34,357 nucleotides of DNA from Muribaculaceae bacterium (GCA_014867205.1 WGUO01000032.1:1-34357); one strand, 5' to 3'; shown: positions 16,487 through 25,557, numbered from the stretch's first letter. Notes: generated by a model not told the origin, from the sequence alone. Program-made: numbers and translations.

Positions 16487-16873
16487 ATGATAAGATTTCT
16501 TAAACTACTTCTGACTGGATGTCTACTGATGACATGCACATTTTCTTACGCCGGGCAAGTACGAAAAATTGTTCCCATCTCCAAAGTTTTCGCATGCGAC
16601 TCACAATATGAGGGGGAATGGGAAAACATTAGAGACAGACTCCCGACCTCCGGAATCTACTGTGTCATTGATACAGATGAGGGAGTATATCTTTCCGGCG
16701 TAGACAAGGAAGATGACATCGTCTCCTATGAGGTCTGGGACTCTCCGACCAATTGCATCGGTGTCTACTACGATGAGATCAATTTCGTAAAGAAGGTTGT
16801 CATGACAACCACAACATGCAAAATCCGCATTAACACCGACCAAGTCTGCTACGAGGGTATCCTCAATAAGTAG
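16487..16873 (+). CDS. Small secreted protein, unknown function
   Basis: This 128-aa protein has a signal peptide (MIRFLKLLLTGCLLMTCTFSYAG; cleavage probably after SYA). The mature part is about 105 residues, mostly strand-forming, with cysteines in FACDSQ, IYCVID, TNCIGV, TTCKIR and QVCYEG that could form disulfides in the periplasm or outside the cell. I do not recognise a family. It has its own promoter directly after a perfect palindrome and sits between the TPR-HTH regulator and the T9SS genes, so a surface role is plausible but unproven. Confidence 0.75.
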   Translation: MIRFLKLLLTGCLLMTCTFSYAGQVRKIVPISKVFACDSQYEGEWENIRDRLPTSGIYCVIDTDEGVYLSGVDKEDDIVSYEVWDSPTNCIGVYYDEINFVKKVVMTTTTCKIRINTDQVCYEGILNK

Positions 16874-16897
16874 AAGAATATACCGAATATTTCAACA

Positions 16898-16984
16898 TTA
16901 AGATTCTATAAGTGTCACTGCAACATGTCAATTATAGGTTTTACTCATTTACTCAACCCCTGCGGCGCACTTATAGAATCTTAA
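16898..16984. repeat. 87-bp element with perfect 17-bp inverted ends
   Basis: TTAAGATTCTATAAGTG (16898-16914) and its exact reverse complement (16968-16984) enclose 53 nt. The rest of the 190-bp gap holds no gene. It could be a large stem-loop, a MITE-like remnant or a regulator site; no target-site duplication is obvious. Confidence 0.75.
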
Positions 16985-17063
16985 CCACCCAAACGCTTAC
17001 TCAAAAATCTGAGATACTAACTCCTAATGGGTTAGAATAAGTTCAACCTAAAAATAAAACACC

Positions 17064-18152
17064 ATGAAACAAAAAATCACAGTCATGCTGATGTTCTCGC
17101 TGCTCAGCATCAGCGCGTTCGCTCAACTCAAGGTAATGAACAACGGACAGGTACAGGTCGGTAACACGTCTTTTAACAATATCGTGGTCACACCTCTGTC
17201 CGTAGGTGGAGACATAGGAACGGCGTACCCGACCACTCCAGTCGATACTCTCGCGTCTCTCTACATCTCGGGGCCCGGTTTCGGCCATACAGGCGGAAGG
17301 ATCACTTTCGGCACAAATGCCGACGTCACTGTATCCGAGTCATCCATATCAGGCACGAGCAAGTCCGGGGCACTTCTCCTGCAAGGCAAGGGCGGAGTTA
17401 AAATCTCGTGTGGGAGCAAGTCCGTCTTCTCATATGACCCGACATTGGCTGTTCAGGGCGTAAAGGGAGTGGTATCATTCTCGACACCGGTTTCGGCTCC
17501 ACAGTACCTCACGGTGTCCGATTCCCGCTCCAAGACCGACATCGAGCCTCTCGACAGTCTCGGGCTCCTACTCAATGAGCTCTCACCCGTCAGCTATGTA
17601 CTCGTCGGCAACGAGGCTGACGAAACAGAGGCTCCGGAGAACGCGCCCATGCGCAGCGTTTCCGCTAACAACGGAGGTCATGTGCAGTACGGTTTCCTCG
17701 CTCAGGACGTCCGCGAGGTATATCCCGAGCTTGTCTACGAGGACTCGGAGGGAAACCTCAGCCTCGACTACACCGGCTTTATCCCCATTCTCGTTGATGC
17801 CGTGAAGTCTCTTCAGCGCAAGGTCGACGAGCAGAGCCGGGTGATTGAGTCGCTGACCAACAGGACTGTCGAGAACCCGAGTAACCCGAATCCGGCAAGC
17901 CTCTCGCAGAACCGGCCCAATCCGTTCCGCGCCTCGACAGAGATTGACTGTGTGGTACCCGAAAGCGTGGGGAACGCATTCCTCTGCATCTATGACCTCA
18001 ACGGCAACCAGAAGAGAAGATATGACATCACCGAGCGCGGCGACGTGAAGATAACCGTCGAGGGCAGCAGCCTCCCCGCCGGAATGTACATCTACACCCT
18101 CGTCGCCGACGGCAGCGAGGTCGACTCCAAGCGAATGATACTCACCGACTGA
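17064..18152 (+). CDS. Secreted protein with S74 chaperone domain and T9SS type A sorting domain
   Basis: This 362-aa protein has a signal peptide (to about FAQ, residue 21), a strand-rich Gly/Ser/Thr region (30-145), and an intramolecular chaperone domain of the peptidase S74 type. That domain begins VSDSRSKTDIEPL, with S152 and K157 as the likely autocleavage dyad, and continues with YGFLAQDVREVYPELV and LDYTGFIPILVDAVKSLQ, followed by a coiled coil. The C-terminus from about 278 (LSQNRPNPF...) is a T9SS type A domain ending in MYIYTLVADGSEVDSKRMILTD. S74 domains normally trimerise phage tail fibres and then cleave themselves; here the T9SS tail lies downstream of the domain. A C25 peptidase gene follows after 18 nt. 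Confidence 0.85.
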   Translation: MKQKITVMLMFSLLSISAFAQLKVMNNGQVQVGNTSFNNIVVTPLSVGGDIGTAYPTTPVDTLASLYISGPGFGHTGGRITFGTNADVTVSESSISGTSKSGALLLQGKGGVKISCGSKSVFSYDPTLAVQGVKGVVSFSTPVSAPQYLTVSDSRSKTDIEPLDSLGLLLNELSPVSYVLVGNEADETEAPENAPMRSVSANNGGHVQYGFLAQDVREVYPELVYEDSEGNLSLDYTGFIPILVDAVKSLQRKVDEQSRVIESLTNRTVENPSNPNPASLSQNRPNPFRASTEIDCVVPESVGNAFLCIYDLNGNQKRRYDITERGDVKITVEGSSLPAGMYIYTLVADGSEVDSKRMILTD

Positions 18153-18170
18153 TCCATAACAGCAAGAAGT

Positions 18171-20672
18171 ATGAAGAAAATTATTTTAATATTGACATTT
18201 ATTGTGATGTCCATGCTGTCTGTCAGGGCCGCGGAGTCATTACAATACCTTGTCAACGTCGACTATGGCTCAGCCATAATCGGCACGGCGGAACATTCCT
18301 CTGGAGAAGTGTTCCAGACCATCAGTATTCCGGGAATGTATAACTCAGTAGAAGAAAACGAACCCTCAATTCCTGTCAAATATATAAAATTTGAAGTGCC
18401 TGTCTATGTAAATGACTTTAAGGTTTCTATAACTTCGTCTACATTCAACAGGACTCTGACCCTCAGCAAACCGATCATTCCTTTCGAGGCATTGACTACG
18501 AACGAGGTTATGGAAGGTGTCTCAAAAGAGGTCGTCTATGGGCAGGGCTATTCTTCAATTGCCACCGGACCTGTGGCGAGAGTCTCTGACGAATATTTTG
18601 TCAATGGCTACAGACATTTTGTTATAGTGGAGGTAAATCCGATGGTCTACCATCACAACACACTAAAAATAGACTGTTACAGTTCCATAGGCATAAAACT
18701 CGAATACAGCGACTGCACGGCGTCAGACCTTAAGTTCAGACCGATAAAGACCGACAAGTTTCAGGACGTGCATCCCGTAGACGGTCTTTCGATATCGTCA
18801 AGAAGTTTAAGCGTTTCTCCTGACGATACTCTATCGCAAGCAAAGAATTTTTTAATAGAACATTACGTGTTTATCACACCAGCCTCATTAAAGAACAGCT
18901 TGCAAAGACTTGTTAACTGGAAACGACAGAAAGGCTATAAGGTGACTGTAAAGACGGTAGAGGATATTCTCTCTGACAGCAAATATAAGGTTGGCTCCAA
19001 TTCAAGATGTTTCGACAGGGAATCGAGTGTAAGGGAATGGATGCGTGACTTTTACTCGACATGGGGAGGATTCTATTGTCTTATCGTCGGAGACTTCCAG
19101 ACCTCCGCACCGATCCGGAAGTTCGAATACCCATATAATAAAATAGATACAATTCCTAACAATTGGACTGACCCTTATATCGACGAGTATATTCCAACTG
19201 ATGTATATTTTGCCGACTTGGTGACAGATTGGAATCTGAAACGCTGTGATGCGAAAATGTTTGTTGGAAATGTAACAACAGACAAATTCTCTCCTACAAT
19301 ACCTGTTGGCAGACTTTTATGTTGGACTGAACAGCAGGTCAGAAATTTTATCGATAAGGTAATATTGTATGAAATGTATCCAGGGAAAGGCAATTCGTCT
19401 TATCTTTCGAAAGGGTTTGTTGTAAAACATCAAGATTTCTTTGGATTTTTCTGGGAATATCCGACACTGTTTTCATATACCGATAAGTTTGATGTGCAGA
19501 CTTTAAAATCCAATGCTTCCGAGATATTTGAGTCTTTAAAACCATATGCAGAAGAAGTGATAGGAGGCATGAAAGTGGCGGGATTATACAGTCTTCAGGG
19601 GCATGGAGGTACGTCTAAAATTACATTTGCCAGAAGGAATGTTCCTGATTCAATATATCCAAAATACAGAAGTATTCGCGCCTTAGAGGAATATGTAAGA
19701 CAAGACTCCGAATCAAAATGGGAAAAAGGCGCGGGACTCGATATGCTGAATAATCCGAGTTGTCCGGCTGTGGCATACTCTTGGGCATGTTCGATTGCGC
19801 CATATGATGGAAGATATGAATTACCGGGATGGGTATATAACATGGCATCATCATTTACTGTCGCAGGTAAATTCGGAGGACCGGCATTTCTTGCAAACAC
19901 AAGACAAGGATGGTTTGGAATATCAAGCGAACTTGAAGATAATTTTGCAAAGCACATAGAGGATAATCTGTCTATTGGAATACTTGAGAATAAATCAAAA
20001 AAGGACTATAAATCTTGGGGACGTTATGCAGGGTTCGCAAAATACACTCACAATATCATAGGAGACAGTGAGATAAAAATATGGACTGAGAGTCCTAGGG
20101 AGTTGACAGGTACGGTTTCATTACAGTCAGGAAAATTTGTGTTTAACGGTTCTTCTGCCAGATATTCCTACGGAGTCATGAAAAAGAATGCCGGTGCAAG
20201 AATAGGCTTGAATGGTTCTGGAAACTCATTCAGTATAAATCCCTTTGAAGGAGTCTCAAACAATAAGATAACGGCGATTTATATTGAGTCGGATAAATAT
20301 CTTCCACAGACATTCCTTGTGACTACGGGCAGCGCAATTGATACGGATGCCGGCAGTTTTGTTTTCCGGGATGTCAAATTCTCAAAACCCTTATCTTCTT
20401 CCTCAAAATCATGTGATGTGAAGGACTACTCCTCATATCTGAATTTAGGCAAGAACGGTAAGATCGGAATTTTTGCATTCAAGAGCATCAAATCCGATTC
20501 TGGTCTCAATATTGGAAATGGAGGAATCTTAGAATTAGAATGTGAGCACGACGTGACTTTAAAGGGTGATACTGTTGCCTCAGGTGGTAATATGACTGTC
20601 AAGGGCAAGACAGTGACATTTGAGAAAGGCTTCTCCATTGCAGCAGGAGGCACTTTGTCTGTCAATCTGTAA
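18171..20672 (+). CDS. Gingipain-like peptidase C25
   Basis: An 833-aa secreted cysteine peptidase. A signal peptide (to about VRAA) is followed by a propeptide-like domain (25-215). The caspase-like C25 domain starts near YVFITPASLKNSLQRLVNWKRQKGYKV and has the catalytic His in LQGHGG (H478) and the catalytic Cys in YSWACSIAPYDG (C540). The C-terminal 50 residues (LECEHDVTLKGDTV...GFSIAAGGTLSVNL) are short repeated strands like the 3-coathanger-type tails of Bacteroidota exported proteins, not the usual type A tail. It is co-transcribed with the S74/T9SS gene, so the pair could be protease and substrate. It is more AT-rich than its upstream neighbour, suggesting different origins. Confidence 0.85.
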   Translation: MKKIILILTFIVMSMLSVRAAESLQYLVNVDYGSAIIGTAEHSSGEVFQTISIPGMYNSVEENEPSIPVKYIKFEVPVYVNDFKVSITSSTFNRTLTLSKPIIPFEALTTNEVMEGVSKEVVYGQGYSSIATGPVARVSDEYFVNGYRHFVIVEVNPMVYHHNTLKIDCYSSIGIKLEYSDCTASDLKFRPIKTDKFQDVHPVDGLSISSRSLSVSPDDTLSQAKNFLIEHYVFITPASLKNSLQRLVNWKRQKGYKVTVKTVEDILSDSKYKVGSNSRCFDRESSVREWMRDFYSTWGGFYCLIVGDFQTSAPIRKFEYPYNKIDTIPNNWTDPYIDEYIPTDVYFADLVTDWNLKRCDAKMFVGNVTTDKFSPTIPVGRLLCWTEQQVRNFIDKVILYEMYPGKGNSSYLSKGFVVKHQDFFGFFWEYPTLFSYTDKFDVQTLKSNASEIFESLKPYAEEVIGGMKVAGLYSLQGHGGTSKITFARRNVPDSIYPKYRSIRALEEYVRQDSESKWEKGAGLDMLNNPSCPAVAYSWACSIAPYDGRYELPGWVYNMASSFTVAGKFGGPAFLANTRQGWFGISSELEDNFAKHIEDNLSIGILENKSKKDYKSWGRYAGFAKYTHNIIGDSEIKIWTESPRELTGTVSLQSGKFVFNGSSARYSYGVMKKNAGARIGLNGSGNSFSINPFEGVSNNKITAIYIESDKYLPQTFLVTTGSAIDTDAGSFVFRDVKFSKPLSSSSKSCDVKDYSSYLNLGKNGKIGIFAFKSIKSDSGLNIGNGGILELECEHDVTLKGDTVASGGNMTVKGKTVTFEKGFSIAAGGTLSVNL

Positions 20673-20677
20673 ACTGA

Positions 20678-20733
20678 GAGTTGGAATGTATCTTAAATCC
20701 GAAAAGTTTCGGATTTAAGATACATTCCAACTC
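20678..20733. terminator. Perfect 27-bp-stem palindrome, loop of 2 nt (56 bp)
   Basis: The arms 20678-20704 and 20707-20733 are exact reverse complements (GAGTTGGAATG... and ...CATTCCAACTC), only 5 nt after the C25 peptidase stop. Its total length equals that of the palindrome at 16364-16419, but the sequence differs. It is probably a strong terminator. Confidence 0.8.
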
Positions 20734-20900
20734 GAGATAATTATCGTTAAGTATTATCTAAGAAAAGATTAGTAGTGCTCAAGACTCTTCTTTTTTTAAT
20801 TATTAAACCAATTCGTCTTTAGAATTTGGTAATTTGAATGGAAATTGCTAAATTAGAACGCAAAATTAAACAAAAAGCAGAACTGTTAAAAACACTGTCT

Positions 20901-22518
20901 ATGAAATTGGTAAATCTACTTACATTTTTGGTGTGTTTCGCCGCTGCGGTCATGTCGACATTTCCGGTCTCCGCAGACGAGTACTATCCCATCATCGAGG
21001 AGGGCAAGGTCTGGGAGTACGGAACTGAATATACCCGAGAGGTGGACGGCGAGTATGAACATGGCATGTTGTACCGGTACTACGAGTTCGATGGCACAGC
21101 GACCGTCAACGGCAAGGAATACCATAAGTTCGGATGCGTCAAGACCGAGTATTGGAAACGGTCGGGAAATGATATTGACGGCAACCTCAAATACACCCTG
21201 ATCGACACAGATGAGAACTACCGGCCTTTCTACTTCCTGCGCGAAGAGGGGGGAGAAGGTATATGTGCTTACACTTGACAACGAGATATTTCTGTCAAGT
21301 CGCCATCCGAATGAGACGTTTGACACAGAAATAACCTCTGACAGGTATGGCGAGTTCCTGAGATATGATTTCTCCCTGGCAGCTGGAGAGACAATCGATG
21401 TGCCTGTGACCCTATATGACTTGAGTGAACTGGCTCAAGTCTCAGTTGTGGAGGAAGAGCCGGTACAGGTCGGTGGAATTCCCCGGCGTGCATTCTCACT
21501 AAGGGGGAACGGTGCTTTCCACCCCTACCCGATAGTAGAAGGCATAGGTCCCACCAGAAGCGGCGATTTGGCAACATTCACAACCATGTTCAGCCCGGGC
21601 ATAGGTATGGATGGAGGGGAACTTGCGCGTGTCTACGATCCCGCCGGCAATGTTATCTACGGCACTCCGCGCGGGGCCACAACCACATACCATCCGCTCT
21701 TTGAGGAGGGGAAGGTCTGGAATGTTGTGGACAAGTATTACGATTATACCAATGATGAAACCACAGTTTATCATAAGCAGATTAGCTATAGCGGAGAATG
21801 GAACGACGGCAGTCATCTGCTCTCTCAGGTGAACTGCTTTAATCAGGAGGAAGACACCACAACCCCTTATTCGCTTCTGGAGGAAAACAGAATCATTTAC
21901 ATCGCAGCCGATCAGACTTACCTGCCAAGCATCGACTTTAATCTCCGCAAGGGGGATGCAGTGCCGGTCATGGACGGGTCAGAGGATCCTGATGGCTCTG
22001 TCATTGAGTATGCATACATTGTGAATGACGAGGTGATTGATATTAAGGGAACCCCCAGAAGGGTACTGTCAATAGGGTTGCAAGAAGATGGGGAACCATT
22101 CACTTACTGGATTGAGGGCATCGGCTCTATCGACGATTGGGATATGTTGGAGTATCCTGTGCCGACATGCGCCCCATTCTTACAAAGCCGGCGTATCACG
22201 TCCTGCTATCTGAATGGGGAGTGTATCTTCTCTTACGATGATTTTAAATCCTATATGACTCCAAACGGAATTGAAAGTGTGGGTATGGATGACAACCAAA
22301 GAGGACGTCTCTCCTACAGTGACAATTCCCTTCATGTCAGCGGCTGTTCCGGAGATGTCGCCGTCAATGTCTATTCACTTGACGGGACGCTATGTCTCTC
22401 AGGAAGCATCTCCGGCACTGAAGCCTTATCTGCCTCATGTCTGCCTGCGGGATGTTATTTAGCCAGAGCGATCTTCAAAGACGGCGATCCCGTATCCTTG
22501 AAGTTTATAAAGAAATAA
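20901..22518 (+). pseudogene. T9SS-tailed repeat protein, copy A (frameshifted)
   Basis: Frame 1 gives a signal peptide (MKLVNLLTFL..., cleavage near VSA) and 125 residues, ending at 21278. The rest lies in the +1 frame to 22518. The G6 run at 21248-21253 is the join: removing one G restores REEGEKVYVL, which matches the in-frame second unit of copy B (REENGKVYIL). A restored protein of about 538 aa would have two EEGKVW-type units and a T9SS type A tail (VNVYSLDGTLCLSGSISG... ending LKFIKK). As written, translation stops before the sorting signal. The start at 20901 is chosen for the signal peptide; an in-frame ATG lies at 20838. Frameshifting, phase variation or a sequencing error are alternatives to a dead gene. 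Confidence 0.75.
20938..21674 (+). repeat. Near-identical 0.74-kb tract, copy A
   Basis: This tract matches 22963-23699 at a constant offset of 2025 bp with no indel. From about 20971 to 21674 I found only one substitution (GGGCAAG against GGGAAAG). A few differences lie at the left edge, and identity ends abruptly on both sides. It spans the shared G6 frameshift. Recent duplication or gene conversion is likely. Confidence 0.9.
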
Positions 22519-22720
22519 TATAAGGTGAATAACTCAGGAATATGTTATAGTTAATATCACCGAGATAGCGGTGATGGTTCACCTATAGGAATATCTGACA
22601 GATCTCGACCAGACCGGGTACACGAGCCGGGAAAATGCCGCAGCCCCACTGCGAAAGCATTTTCCGGCTTGCGTACCCGGTTAGCGATCTCCATATTTCT
22701 GTCTCATATTCTATTTCTAC
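22519..22720. other. Structured intergenic region with nested inverted repeats
   Basis: After copy A the sequence can form AGGTGAA/TTCACCT (22523-22529 with 22578-22584) enclosing a CACCG/CGGTG stem. A long hairpin (22613-22681) follows, flanked by GAATAT-TGACAGA and TCTGTC-ATATTC words that extend the symmetry. No gene is visible before the promoter at 22757. Confidence 0.55.
22613..22681. terminator. Long three-part hairpin
   Basis: The outer stem ACCGGGTA/TACCCGGT (22613-22620 with 22674-22681) is extended inward by GCCGG-AAAATGC/GCATTTTCCGGC with one bulged G and capped by CGCAG/CTGCG over a 5-nt loop. No T-tract follows, so this may be a structured RNA or processed element rather than a simple terminator. 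Confidence 0.5.
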
Positions 22721-22756
22721 AAAATTATCGAAATTTCAAGAAATTTGTAATATAAT

Positions 22757-22788
22757 TTTGCAGATTCAGAAATAAATGTTTACCTTTG
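22757..22788 (+). promoter_or_regulatory. Bacteroidota-type promoter for copy B
   Basis: TTTG (22757-22760), 20 nt and TACCTTTG (22781-22788) form a full-consensus promoter. The predicted leader to the ATG at 22920 is about 125 nt and AT-rich. Confidence 0.8.
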
Positions 22789-22919
22789 CTTTCGAGTAGA
22801 TGAGTAAAACATTTAGGTTGCATTTATCAGAAGTTTATGCGATCACCATTGCATGTATCTGAAAGTTTCTGATTCAACTATCCGGAACGCAATAACCATA
22901 AATATTAACTTAAAACCTA

Positions 22920-25368
22920 ATGCGTATGAATTTAAAAATTCTACTCACATTTGCGATGCCTTTCGCCGCTGCGGTCATGTCGTCACCGTCAGCCTCCGCA
23001 GACGAGTACTATCCCATCATCGAGGAGGGAAAGGTCTGGGAGTACGGAACTGAATATACCCGAGAGGTGGACGGCGAGTATGAACATGGCATGTTGTACC
23101 GGTACTACGAGTTCGATGGCACAGCGACCGTCAACGGCAAGGAATACCATAAGTTCGGATGCGTCAAGACCGAGTATTGGAAACGGTCGGGAAATGATAT
23201 TGACGGCAACCTCAAATACACCCTGATCGACACAGATGAGAACTACCGGCCTTTCTACTTCCTGCGCGAAGAGGGGGGAGAAGGTATATGTGCTTACACT
23301 TGACAACGAGATATTTCTGTCAAGTCGCCATCCGAATGAGACGTTTGACACAGAAATAACCTCTGACAGGTATGGCGAGTTCCTGAGATATGATTTCTCC
23401 CTGGCAGCTGGAGAGACAATCGATGTGCCTGTGACCCTATATGACTTGAGTGAACTGGCTCAAGTCTCAGTTGTGGAGGAAGAGCCGGTACAGGTCGGTG
23501 GAATTCCCCGGCGTGCATTCTCACTAAGGGGGAACGGTGCTTTCCACCCCTACCCGATAGTAGAAGGCATAGGTCCCACCAGAAGCGGCGATTTGGCAAC
23601 ATTCACAACCATGTTCAGCCCGGGCATAGGTATGGATGGAGGGGAACTTGCGCGTGTCTACGATCCCGCCGGCAATGTTATCTACGGCACTCCGCGCGGA
23701 ACCACAACCACATACCATCCCATCATCGAGGAGGGGAAGGTCTGGGAATATAGCGGAATTTATCAGAGCAATGAATTTGGAGACGGCATAGTTAGACATT
23801 CGTTCAAGTTCGACGGAACCGCGACGGTCAACGGCAAGGAGTATCACGGCTTCACTATGTTCAAGTCCGACTATTACAAGGGAACAAATGTATATGGTGA
23901 GCTCGTCTATGCCGACAGTGTCGACCGAACTGGTCCGACAAACTTCTTCCGCGAGGAGAACGGAAAGGTTTACATCCTGACCCGCAACAACAGCATATTC
24001 CAGTCTTCGACCTCTGCAGCCGACACATTCGACGGTCCTGTCACCTCAGACAGTTACGGCGAGTACCTGCGCTATGACTTCACGCTTAAGGATGGCCAGA
24101 CACTCTATATGCCATTTAATACTGACGTGTCAAGCGAGATGAATTTTGTCAAGGTCGTGATAGAGGAACCCGTTGAAATCGAGGGCACACATCGGATTCG
24201 GATGTCCTTTGACGGTGTTCCGGAATCAGAGCTTCCTGTGCCATATCAGATGTCGCAGCCATTCCAGGGATATGTCATCGAGGGCATTGGCTCCACTGAG
24301 GGTGGCGATCTTGCCGTATTCAGTCCGTCAATACCGGGTATTCCAAATGATGTCGACGGGCCGACATATGAGTCAATCCTCGCCTGTGTCTACAATCCCG
24401 CCGGAGAGGTGATCTACGGCAGCCGGTTCAAGATTCCCAACAAGCTCATACAGGAGAACAAGGTGTGGAACTATATCCAGGCCGTTGACTCGAAGGATGT
24501 AGACTTCTACCGCTTCCAGATCTCGTATGACACGTTCGACTATCTCGGCGACAGCATGTACAATAAGATGAAGGTCGACAACATCGTCGGCTACAAGCGC
24601 ACGGCTGACCGTCCCGACGGGGTAGAGGTGAAGAGGGTTGACGCCGAGGCTTCATTCTATATGAATGAATACGGCGGGAAAGTGCGCATCTATAACCGCG
24701 CCTACGGCAGCAAGGCGTTCAAGGAATCGGCCGACATGCCGCAGGAGTTCGTGCTCTATGACTTCACGCTCGGTGAGGGAGACAGTTATGAGACTTACTG
24801 CGGAATGAATCGTCTTGCCAGCCTTGAGGCTGAGAGCATCGAGACCGTCACGAACTGCGGCAAAGAGTGGCGCAAGTTCAATTTCGGCGACATAGAGTGC
24901 GAGGGAAGGGTATCGCCCCTCTGCGCCGTGGAGGGCGTCGGCTTCCTGAGCGGGGAACTCGGCTCGACCCTGGTATACTTCAACGACCACGCCTTCACTA
25001 CGGACTGGAAAGGCCAGAACGCGCAGTACCTGCCAATTCCGACATTCTCCAACGTCGGCCTTGTAAATGTTACTGACCGCGACGGCAACGTGCTGTTCGA
25101 CCCCGCGGAATTAGGCTTGGGCTTCAACTCTGTCGAGTCGGTGACGGCTGACCGGATGACGCTGCTGTCGGCCAACGGTATCGTGACGGCTGTGTCGGAG
25201 AGTGGCAGCGAGGTCCGCGTGACGGTCTATGGCATTGACGGCACGGTGCGTGCCGAGGTCACCGGCACAGGCGAGGCCACGGTCAATGTCTCGGCCCTGG
25301 GCCGCGGCATCTACACCGTCCGCGCCACCGACGGCGACACGCTGCGCGTGATAAAGATTAGAGGCTAA
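22920..25368 (+). pseudogene. T9SS-tailed repeat protein, copy B (frameshifted)
   Basis: The first frame gives a signal peptide (MRMNLKILLTFAMPFAAAV..., cleavage near ASA) and stops at 23303. The remaining coding sequence runs in the +1 frame to 25368. The join is the G6 run at 23273-23278, the same base position as in copy A. The restored product of about 815 aa has three units of 230-240 residues, each opening with I-x-E-x-KVW (PIIEEGKVWEY, PIIEEGKVWEY, LIQENKVWNY) and ending near VEGxG plus GNVIYG/GEVIYG. It finishes with a T9SS type A tail (VTVYGIDGTVRAEVTGTG... ending LRVIKIRG). A full-consensus promoter remains upstream, so the gene may still be expressed. Only the short signal-bearing product would be made unless the ribosome or the G-run slips. 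Confidence 0.78.
22963..23699 (+). repeat. Near-identical 0.74-kb tract, copy B
   Basis: Partner of 20938-21674, offset 2025 bp. Flanking coding sequence on both sides is only distantly similar, so identity is local to the first repeat unit. Confidence 0.9.
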
Positions 25369-25404
25369 AGATTAGAGATTAAAGATTAGAGATTAAAGAT
25401 TAAT
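25353..25404. repeat. 14-bp AAGATTAGAGATTA array growing from a gene's 3' end
   Basis: The last codons of copy B (AAG ATT AGA GGC TAA) form the first, imperfect unit. Two exact 14-bp copies and a partial one follow the stop codon, so the array begins inside the gene. Confidence 0.85.
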
Positions 25405-25424
25405 TGGCAGGCGCGCTGAGATAA

Positions 25425-25496
25425 GACGTATATGACGTATATGACGTATAAATCGTATAAGTCGTATAAGTCGTATAAGTCGTATAAGTCGTATAA
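25425..25496. repeat. 9-bp GTCGTATAA array (8 units)
   Basis: Three units of GACGTATAT/GACGTATAA, one ATCGTATAA and four exact GTCGTATAA units lie in series between two converging genes. No reading frame or promoter is associated. Confidence 0.88.
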
Positions 25497-25524
25497 ACCC
25501 TAAACTTTAAACTCTATGATATAT

Positions 25525-25557
25525 GACAGGGGGAGCGAGATTATCGCTCCCCCTGTC
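25525..25557. terminator. Perfect 14-bp GC-rich hairpin
   Basis: GACAGGGGGAGCGA (25525-25538) pairs with TCGCTCCCCCTGTC (25544-25557) over a 5-nt loop. It lies between converging genes and is probably a bidirectional terminator. The words CCTAACACCTGACCCCTAAAACC at 25609-25635 then lead into the HAD-AroB 3' end. Confidence 0.7.

Noticed and set aside
16898..16984. Integron attC site
   Set aside because: The arms lack the conserved GTTRRRY/RYYYAAC ends, and no integrase or cassette structure is present.
22613..22681. Cobalamin-riboswitch-like words (GCCGGGAAAATGC, CCCCACTGC)
   Set aside because: Conserved core boxes are not in the right order, it sits after a gene rather than in a clear leader, and simple base pairing explains the words.
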